Shown piece by piece: positions 6,198-11,204 of a stretch of 12,888 nt of DNA. The DNA lies in contig JAVKSM010000100.1 of the NCBI GenBank assembly GCA_039583705.1, forward strand, positions 1-12,888, read 5' to 3'. Within the stretch, counting starts at the first letter, position 1, and every line of letters begins with the position of its first letter. This stretch comes from JAVKSM01 sp039583705. Lineage in GTDB: Bacteria > Actinomycetota > Actinomycetes > Mycobacteriales > Pseudonocardiaceae. The notes under the pieces are model-generated. The model searched no databases and was not told where the DNA came from. It was given only the letters and a program-made list of their open reading frames with translations. The translations under genes and the position numbers were made by a program.

Positions 6198-7502
6198 TCA
6201 GCACCGCCCGGCGAAGGCGGCGAGGAAGGCGGCCCGGAGCGCCTCGGGTGGCAGCGTCTGGGCCCGTTTGGCGAAGTCGATCAGCAGTTCCCGGTTGACC
6301 AGGTTGCGCCGGATGTCGGCGACCTCACCCGGATATCCGGCGAACAGGAACTGGACGTCGCGCTGGTGGTCGCGCAGGTAGGACTTGCGCGCCTGCCGGT
6401 CGCCGGTGCCGGGCCAGCCCTGGCAGGCTCCCCAGATGGCGTCGGCTTCGCTGCCCAGGACTGACACCATACCCTCGAGGTAGTCGTCGAGGGCGGTGCG
6501 GGACGTCACGTCGAACACCGCGGAGAACACGAGGTAGGCCGGGTCCAGCACCTCGAACCGCTCAGGCCAACTGTCGTGGAACATCCGGTCCAGCACCACC
6601 CAGCGCCCGAAGTGGGTACCCGGCACGCTCGCCAGCGGGCTCCGGTCACCCCGGGGAAGGCGCCGCAGGTGGGCGCGCAGCTCGTCGATCCGACCGGGTT
6701 GCACCGGGGTGAGGGCGACGAAGGCGTAGGCCGTGCCGGCCGCGTTCCTCCGGGCGAAGAAGACCCGACGAAGGTAGTCCACCAGGCCAGGCTGGATGCA
6801 GGCCTGGCCGGCCAGGTTGGCCTGGACCCGCGGGCGGGCCAGCAGCTCATACCAGGCCCGGGCGAACCCGCCGTCGTCTTCCCGGGACGCTGGTGCGGCC
6901 AGGGCGGCCAGATCCCCGGCGAGCTCCCCGGCGCCCCGGATCAGGGTGGCGCTCCCCTCCGGGTATGCCGAGTAGTAGTGCTCGGCGATGAACTCGTGGT
7001 TCTCCATATAGGTTCGAAACGCCCGTGCCGGGATCAGCCCGGGAAAGCCTTCACAGCCGGCCATGAGGGCGTTGATGTCCAGCCTGATGATCTGGCAGAA
7101 TGCTTCGATGTATTCCTGCCAGAGGCCGTTGAAGTTGCTCTCGAACAGCAGGTAGGAACCCTTGCGGACGCCTTCGGCGCCTGGACCGGCGAGCCCGTCG
7201 AGGACCGAGAAGTACGCGAAGTGGATGAACGACAGGGCTCGCGCCTTGGTCAGTGGGTGCAGGTGCCGCAGGGCCCACAGCGCCAGCCGAAGGTACGGCG
7301 GCCCCCATGGCGCCAGCCCGGTGAGCATCGTCATGGCCGTGGCCCGCCCGGCGGTGTTGGGTTCCTGGTCCAGGCTCGGCTGCCAGGAGTACCGGCCAGC
7401 CGCACCGGTGCGGGAACGACCGTCGCCGCCGCGTGAACCGGTAGGTGTCCCCAGGTCGTCGTCGTAGGTCCGCACCGTCGCCGGTGCTTCCACAGTGGCC
7501 AT
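6198..7502 (-). CDS. Internally duplicated protein of unknown function, operon partner of DyP peroxidase
   Basis: The 434-residue cytosolic protein has no named motif I recognise. Residues about 88-190 and 293-400 are repeats of each other. IHFAYFSVLD aligns with THFGRWVVLD, YLLFESNFNG with YLVFSAVFDV, and LDINALMAGCEGFPG with EADAIWGACQGWPG. FRTYMENH...YYSAYP aligns with KSYLRDHQ...LFAGYP. Alternating strands and helices with [GA]CxGxPG and an H-F strand suggest tandem ferredoxin-like (dimeric alpha/beta barrel) domains. That fold class also contains DyP, EfeB and chlorite dismutase. I see no GxxDG motif and no GAHIRR-type haem ligand, so DyP chemistry is unlikely. The N-terminal 50 residues are low-complexity and probably disordered. 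The ATG at 7502 follows a strong GAGGAGGGG ribosome-binding site. It is directly upstream of DyP (27 nt), suggesting a substrate-delivery, haem-handling or regulatory partner; that is inference. Confidence 0.85.
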   Translation of the reverse strand: MATVEAPATVRTYDDDLGTPTGSRGGDGRSRTGAAGRYSWQPSLDQEPNTAGRATAMTMLTGLAPWGPPYLRLALWALRHLHPLTKARALSFIHFAYFSVLDGLAGPGAEGVRKGSYLLFESNFNGLWQEYIEAFCQIIRLDINALMAGCEGFPGLIPARAFRTYMENHEFIAEHYYSAYPEGSATLIRGAGELAGDLAALAAPASREDDGGFARAWYELLARPRVQANLAGQACIQPGLVDYLRRVFFARRNAAGTAYAFVALTPVQPGRIDELRAHLRRLPRGDRSPLASVPGTHFGRWVVLDRMFHDSWPERFEVLDPAYLVFSAVFDVTSRTALDDYLEGMVSVLGSEADAIWGACQGWPGTGDRQARKSYLRDHQRDVQFLFAGYPGEVADIRRNLVNRELLIDFAKRAQTLPPEALRAAFLAAFAGRC

Positions 7503-7565
7503 CTCGTGCTCCCCTCCTCATGTCCGGTCAGCCGATGCGGTGCGGCTGCCTGGGCCTGTGGTGCC

Positions 7566-7609
7566 CCCCGCCGCCGCCCCGGGGAGCGAAGCCTGCCGAG
7601 GCGGCGGGG
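7566..7609 (-). terminator. Strong 10-bp GC stem between sigma-factor gene and DyP-partner gene
   Basis: CCCCGCCGCC at 7566-7575 pairs perfectly with GGCGGCGGGG at 7600-7609, with a 24-nt loop. It lies 67 nt after the sigma stop and 63 nt before the next start. There is no U-tract, as is common for actinobacterial stem-loop terminators. It may end or attenuate the sigma transcript, making the DyP pair a separate or partly coupled unit. Confidence 0.45.
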
Positions 7610-7625
7610 TGGGCATGGACGAACG

Positions 7626-7676
7626 TCAGGCGGCGGGCAAGCCGCCACCGTCGGTGATTGCGGTGACGGTCGGCAT
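7626..7676 (-). CDS. Possible 16-residue peptide translationally coupled to the sigma-factor gene
   Basis: An ATG overlaps the sigma stop (TGATG) and opens a 16-codon frame, MPTVTAITDGGGLPAA. The purine-rich end of the sigma gene could act as a ribosome-binding site. The peptide is too short for family evidence and may be chance; it is reported because stop/start overlap usually signals coupling. Confidence 0.15.
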   Translation of the reverse strand: MPTVTAITDGGGLPAA

Positions 7677-8293
7677 CACCCCCCGCCTCCCGACCCCAAC
7701 CCGGATTCGTCGAGCCCCCGTCGCAGTTGCGCCAGCGCCCGGGCGCGGGTGGGTCCGATCCCGCCGACGGGCATCCCGGTGATGCGGGCGACCTCGGCAT
7801 AGGGGCGGGGGTTGCTGGTGTACAGCGCCTGGATGAGACTGCGCCGGCGCGGTGGCAGCTCGGCGACGAGGGTGCGCAGGACCCGAGCCCGCTCCGCGGC
7901 GAGGAGGTGTTCCTCGGGGCTGACGGCGGGGTCGGCCGTGGTCTCCACCGTCTCGTCGGCCGGGACCGGGCTGCGCTTGGTGTCGCGGATGATGCGCAGG
8001 CACTCGCGGCTGGCGGTGGTCGCGAGCCACCCGCCGAGGTGTTCGGGGTGCTGCACCTGGCGGCAGTTCTCCGCGAGCCGGAGCCACGTCATCTGCACCG
8101 CGTCGTTGGTGTCGGCGTCCTGCAGCCGGAACGAGCGCACCTTCGCGGAAACGACGCCGGTGTACCGGCGCACGATCTCTTCCCAGGCCCCCGGATCACG
8201 CTCGCCAGCTCTCCGCAGCAGGTCGGCGGTGCTCAGCTCGCTCAAGGTTGAGGAGTGGCCGGCTGGCTCGGCGACGGCCAACTGGGCGTTCAC
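7676..8293 (-). CDS. ECF-type RNA polymerase sigma factor (sigma-70 family)
   Basis: The 205-residue protein directs RNA polymerase to alternative promoters. Region 2 spans about 22-104 (DLLRRAGERDPGAWEEIVRRY..., DAVQMTWLRLAEN, GGWLATTASRECLRIIRD). Region 4 spans about 145-193 (LPPRRRSLIQALY..., PYAEVARITGMPVGGIGPTRARALAQLRRGL), with the helix-turn-helix. No sigma region 3 separates them, as expected for ECF factors. The C-terminus ends in Gly-rich GSGGGG. The start is taken at GTG 8293, 5 nt after GGAGGA; the frame could extend to 8413 but that extension is Pro/Arg-rich and unlike the family. No anti-sigma gene is visible. It lies upstream of and collinear with the duplicated-fold protein and DyP, so it may control them, though a strong hairpin intervenes. 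It is divergent from the TetR gene. Confidence 0.88.
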   Translation of the reverse strand: MNAQLAVAEPAGHSSTLSELSTADLLRRAGERDPGAWEEIVRRYTGVVSAKVRSFRLQDADTNDAVQMTWLRLAENCRQVQHPEHLGGWLATTASRECLRIIRDTKRSPVPADETVETTADPAVSPEEHLLAAERARVLRTLVAELPPRRRSLIQALYTSNPRPYAEVARITGMPVGGIGPTRARALAQLRRGLDESGLGSGGGG

Positions 8294-8571
8294 CTGGCTC
8301 CTCCGCTCCGGCTGCGGCGGGCGACACGACCCGTGGGGCGGGCGAGGAGGTGGCCCAGGGCGAGTCGACGCCGGCTGTCCCCGGGTCCGCTCCCTGTGCT
8401 GGTTGATCGGCATCTCAGCTCCATGACGACCTATGTACGACGTTAACGTGATGTACTGTGTACGTCTGGATGTACAGTGTCAAGGAGAAAAGCCGGGTGG
8501 GGGTGTCACCCAAGCGGGGGTTATGTACGTTGTACGGTGGTGTCACAGCGTGAGCGACGAAAGGATCACCG
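8294..8571. other. Divergent intergenic region between sigma-factor and TetR genes
   Basis: This region of about 278 nt has no convincing gene. Its left part (8294-8413) is a Pro/Arg-coding, probably untranslated extension of the sigma frame. Its right part (8434-8535) carries the TGTAC cluster. A TTGACA-like minus-strand -35 (around 8477-8482) is present but no well-spaced -10 was found. Confidence 0.5.
8434..8535. promoter_or_regulatory. Cluster of six TGTAC elements in the sigma/TetR intergenic region
   Basis: TGTAC begins at 8434, 8452, 8459, 8471, 8524 and 8531. Two sets form the same direct pair TGTAC-NN-TGTAC (8452-8463 and 8524-8535). A 10-nt palindrome ACGTTAACGT lies at 8440-8449. 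This density in about 100 nt upstream of a TetR start suggests operator sites for the TetR protein or another local regulator; the binding protein is inferred. Confidence 0.5.
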
Positions 8572-9354
8572 TTGACAGAGCAGCCCAGCGCCTCGCGTGC
8601 CCGGCCCGACCGGCCCGACCGGCCCGACCGGCCCGACGGGCCCGGCTGGGTCAGCGTCGACCCGAGCGAGGACGAACAACGCCGGCCCCCGCTGACGCGC
8701 CCCCGGATCGTGCGCACAGCGCTGCGCCTGGTCGACGAGAAGGGCCTACCCGCCCTCACCATGCGAGCGCTGGCGCAGCAGCTCAAGGTCTCCCCGATGG
8801 CGCTGTACAACCATGTGCACGACAAGGAGGAGCTGATCGACCTCATGATCGACCTCATGCTCGGCGAGGTCGACCGCTCCCCGGTCCCGGGCGACTGGGT
8901 GACCCAGCTACGGGTGCTGACGTGCAGCTACCACCAGGCGCTGTCCGCTCACCCCGCCCTCGCCCGGCGCTACAGCTCCCAGGTCAGAATCGGTCCCCAC
9001 GGCCTGTTGATCATGGAGCGTGCCATCGGCCTCCTCCTGGGAGCCGGACTCTCGCCGGCCGCGGCAGCCGACGCCTTCTTCGCCCTGTTCACCTACACCG
9101 TCGGCTTCCACCAGTTGGGCCAGATCCGGCGCGTGTCGGACCCGAAACGACAGGACGAGACCGGGTACTACGTGGCGCTGCCGGCCGAGCAGATTCCAGC
9201 GGTGATGACCTTGGCGCCCCACATGAGCGGGGTACGCCAGGACGGACAGTTCGAGTACGGCCTCGACACCCTCCTCGCGGGCATCAAGGCCACGCTCACC
9301 CAGGGCAGCCCACCTCGCCCCAGCACCGACAAGACCGAGGCCCACGGGGGGTAG
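8572..9354 (+). CDS. TetR-family transcriptional regulator
   Basis: The 260-residue protein has the TetR-family N-terminal helix-turn-helix (about 43-88: TRPRIVRTALRLVDEKGLPALTMRALAQQLKVSPMALYNHVHDKEELIDLM). The C-terminal ligand-binding and dimerisation domain resembles the TetR_C class (ALSAHPALARRYSS, FFALFTYTVGFHQLGQI). Such proteins are usually repressors released by a small ligand. The start is TTG at 8572, placed by an AAAGGA ribosome-binding site 6 nt upstream. Residues 11-22 are an RPD repeat encoded by a 9-nt tandem repeat. It is divergent from the sigma gene, and the shared region holds the TGTAC cluster, so auto-control and control of the sigma/peroxidase side are plausible but inferred. 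Its stop faces the PIN gene stop across about 50 nt. Confidence 0.9.
   Translation: MTEQPSASRARPDRPDRPDRPDGPGWVSVDPSEDEQRRPPLTRPRIVRTALRLVDEKGLPALTMRALAQQLKVSPMALYNHVHDKEELIDLMIDLMLGEVDRSPVPGDWVTQLRVLTCSYHQALSAHPALARRYSSQVRIGPHGLLIMERAIGLLLGAGLSPAAAADAFFALFTYTVGFHQLGQIRRVSDPKRQDETGYYVALPAEQIPAVMTLAPHMSGVRQDGQFEYGLDTLLAGIKATLTQGSPPRPSTDKTEAHGG
8601..8636 (+). repeat. 4 x 9-nt tandem repeat in TetR N-terminus
   Basis: CCGGCCCGA is repeated exactly four times in tandem, encoding the RPD repeat just upstream of the DNA-binding domain. It is in frame, so copy-number change would only lengthen or shorten a disordered tail. Confidence 0.9.
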
Positions 9355-9404
9355 CCGGACTCGCCGCCCGGGCGCCTCAACGGAACGGCTGTTCGACAAC
9401 CGAT

Positions 9405-9971
9405 TTACGCCAACAAGTCGTTATCGGTGGCCCATGCCTCAAACTTCCCAGGTCCGAAGGGAAGTCGGTACTGCCCCATCAGTAGGTCGTCAGCGAGAGC
9501 GGACACCAGCTTCACCGTGAGTAGGTCCTGCTGGATTGCCTCGCAAAGTAGGGCCAACGTTCGTTGACACCTGACGCCGTGTGCGCGGCCTGCCCGGCAA
9601 GCCGCGCCGTCGTCCACGACCGCAACCGCCTTCGTCGTCGATGCCAAGGCAAGAACACCAGCCTCGCCTCGGTTCCGTCCCTTCTTCACGAGGAACGCCG
9701 CAAAATTGGCGTAAGCAGATACCTCCTCGTCTGACAGTAGTTCTCGGTGCGCAATCCACTGCGCTTCCAGCACTGCCTGAATACGGCTGTCGCTAGCCGC
9801 GCCTGCTCGTAGCTCGTCGACGACCACGTCAGGGATAAGTGCTTCGCGCTCCCCGACAACGGCCTTCAAGACTCCCAACCAGTTCTCGCGGGCAAAGTGC
9901 GTTAACGGGCTTGTGTCGAACACCAGACACTCGCGATTCTCGGACCGCGCCGCTACGACACGAACTGCCAT
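9405..9971 (-). CDS. PIN-domain nuclease-like protein paired with HTH-ImmA protein
   Basis: The 188-residue protein has a PIN-fold pattern: LVFDTSPL with D19, VVVDELRAG with E53, NRGEAGVLALA with E103 and AVVDDGAA with D120/D121. These are the acidic residues expected to bind Mg2+ or Mn2+ for RNA cleavage. PIN proteins are often toxins of toxin-antitoxin systems, though some process RNA. A C-terminal extension of about 45 residues follows the core. The ATG at 9971 lies 19 nt inside the upstream HTH-ImmA gene in another frame, so translation is coupled. The reading frame extends further upstream (to 10022) within that gene but is less likely to be used. Base composition is less GC-rich than the flanks, suggesting transfer as a unit with its neighbour. 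A toxin role is inferred from family and pairing. Confidence 0.82.
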   Translation of the reverse strand: MAVRVVAARSENRECLVFDTSPLTHFARENWLGVLKAVVGEREALIPDVVVDELRAGAASDSRIQAVLEAQWIAHRELLSDEEVSAYANFAAFLVKKGRNRGEAGVLALASTTKAVAVVDDGAACRAGRAHGVRCQRTLALLCEAIQQDLLTVKLVSALADDLLMGQYRLPFGPGKFEAWATDNDLLA

Positions 9972-11071
9972 ATCGCGGTCTCTGGTAGCTTCGGTAGCTC
10001 CGGCAGGTCGGCCTCTTCCCACGTGTCGAAGAGGAGATCCGTTGCACGTGCAGCTGAAACTACCTCGCCGCGGAACAGTCGCAGAACAGATTCTTTGTAG
10101 GCTCGAGGTATCGTGGGCGCCGCGAGCTCATCGCTCAGAACAAGGTTCAACTCGACTATGTCTGCCCTCGTCGTCCGCACCCGCCGGATCTCATCACTTC
10201 GAACTGGGTCGGTGTGGCCGAGTTCGAACAGGCGTCGAGCCAGGGTGGACATGTCCACCCTGAATGTGCTCGCGAGCCTGACAGCAGCAGTCCGCACATC
10301 ATCGCCTCGCTCACGAGCATCAATCCAGGCTTCGCTGAGTCCCGCAACAGGAAGTAGCACTGCTCGGGCAAACCTGTCCAGCCGTGCCTCCCATACGTTC
10401 TCATCCTCGACCACACGCCAATCGACAGTGTACTCGTCAGCGAACAGACAGTGTCCGAGTTCATGGGCGAACGCAAGACGGCGCCTGCCGACCTGCCGAT
10501 CTCCGTTGATGAGAGAGACCGCGCCGCCCTCAAGAAGGATAGATGCGGCGTCGGCTGTGTTAGCGCCCAGCCCGAAGGAGAACGTCAGCAGGCCGAGATG
10601 ACCTGCAGATAGGTCAGACACGTTGTGGAACGGTTCTGACGTATCGAGCCCCAGCGCACGCCTTGCATCATCGGCTGCTGCCTCAACCTCGTCAGAATTG
10701 TTTGGACGATTCAAACGCGGAAGGATGGGCAGGTCCAACTCCTGGTCATTCTGCAGTAAGAACTCGACGTTCAGTGTCGCCCGCTCGACCATCCGATCAA
10801 TGTCCGGGCTCGGTGCGTCTGGATCACCAAGACTGCGATGGGAGACAATCGCGTCTGGTGGTTCCGAAACAAACCACTCGATGCGCTCATCCAGGGCTTC
10901 GGCGATTCTCGACAACTCGAGAGCTGAAACGCGCCGTGTACCGTTTTCAATCTTTGTCACTGCCGAGTGCTCGAGTGAAATTGCAGCCGCAAGCTGGGCT
11001 TGCGTCATAGCAGCTCGTCCCCGAGCATCCGCGATGCGCCGACCGATGGTGCTGGTGTCACCCGCAGCCAT
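9953..11071 (-). CDS. HTH (XRE) - ImmA/IrrE-family metallopeptidase
   Basis: The 372-residue protein fuses an N-terminal XRE/Cro-type helix-turn-helix (about 8-62: IADARGRAAMTQAQLAAAISLEHSAVTKIENGTRRVSALEL) to a zinc metallopeptidase domain. The peptidase motif FAHELGHCLF (201-210) has the HExxH at H203-H207, and E228 in VWEARLDRFAR is a likely third ligand. ImmA/IrrE proteins cleave regulatory repressors or partners in response to DNA damage or other stress; XRE-ImmA fusions are known as regulators beside toxins. A C-terminal region after about residue 290 continues to an overlap with the PIN gene. ATG 11071 is preferred over TTG 11095 because a TAAGAT box sits 7 nt upstream, fitting leaderless transcription. 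It probably senses a signal and controls or neutralises the PIN protein. An operator-like 22-nt palindrome lies in its coding sequence. Confidence 0.88.
   Translation of the reverse strand: MAAGDTSTIGRRIADARGRAAMTQAQLAAAISLEHSAVTKIENGTRRVSALELSRIAEALDERIEWFVSEPPDAIVSHRSLGDPDAPSPDIDRMVERATLNVEFLLQNDQELDLPILPRLNRPNNSDEVEAAADDARRALGLDTSEPFHNVSDLSAGHLGLLTFSFGLGANTADAASILLEGGAVSLINGDRQVGRRRLAFAHELGHCLFADEYTVDWRVVEDENVWEARLDRFARAVLLPVAGLSEAWIDARERGDDVRTAAVRLASTFRVDMSTLARRLFELGHTDPVRSDEIRRVRTTRADIVELNLVLSDELAAPTIPRAYKESVLRLFRGEVVSAARATDLLFDTWEEADLPELPKLPETAIWQFVS
10241..10262. repeat. 22-nt perfect palindrome inside the HTH-ImmA gene
   Basis: The half-site CAGGGTGGACA is followed directly by its reverse complement, giving a 22-nt perfect palindrome. 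It encodes residues RVDMSTL (271-277). It could be a binding site for the encoded HTH protein or another dimeric regulator, or coding coincidence. Confidence 0.6.
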
Positions 11072-11078
11072 GTGTGCG

Positions 11079-11084
11079 ATCTTA
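11079..11084 (-). promoter_or_regulatory. Leaderless-type -10 element of the HTH-ImmA/PIN operon
   Basis: On the minus strand TAAGAT (matching TAnnnT) ends 7 nt before the ATG at 11071. That spacing places transcription start at or next to the A of ATG, the usual layout of actinobacterial leaderless genes. No good -35 match and no ribosome-binding site is seen, consistent with a leaderless mRNA. Confidence 0.45.
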
Positions 11085-11127
11085 GAACATCTCAACGAGC
11101 CGCGCCATGCAGTATCTGTAGGGAGAC

Positions 11128-11149
11128 GACCGCCTCGTCGGGGGCGGTC
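11128..11149 (-). terminator. Stem-loop downstream of adnA-like gene
   Basis: GACCGCC (11128-11134) pairs with GGCGGTC (11143-11149), with an 8-nt loop. It lies 55-77 nt beyond the adnA stop and before the HTH-ImmA promoter. There is no U-tract. It plausibly ends the adnA transcript at the insertion junction. Confidence 0.4.
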
Positions 11150-11204
11150 CCTGTTGCGCCGCAGCTCGTCGCCATCGCCCGGCGGGGGTTGACCGGTTCG
11201 CCGT

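Noticed and set aside
5136..6464. Long plus-strand open frame of 442 codons opposite the DyP gene
   Set aside because: The opposite strand encodes a DyP peroxidase with all catalytic motifs. The plus-strand translation is Gly/Arg/Val-rich without motifs and is a GC-rich shadow.
6576..7436. Plus-strand 286-codon frame opposite the 434-residue protein
   Set aside because: There is no motif, and composition is typical of antisense frames in GC-rich DNA. The minus frame has an internal protein repeat and a strong ribosome-binding site.
9361..9404. GC palindrome CGCCCGGGCG (9365-9374) as terminator for TetR/PIN
   Set aside because: It would leave only a three-pair stem around a four-base loop, too weak to call, although the convergent gap is a sensible place for one.
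8433..9485. Plus-strand 350-codon frame overlapping the TetR gene
   Set aside because: The translation is Pro/Arg/Gly low-complexity, while the other frame gives a clear TetR protein with a good ribosome-binding site.
1319..11204. Attachment-site direct repeats or integrase marking the accessory block
   Set aside because: Reading both junctions (1319-1500 and 11072-11204) showed only a weak GGCGA/TGGCGA resemblance, with no convincing repeat, tRNA end, integrase or transposase.
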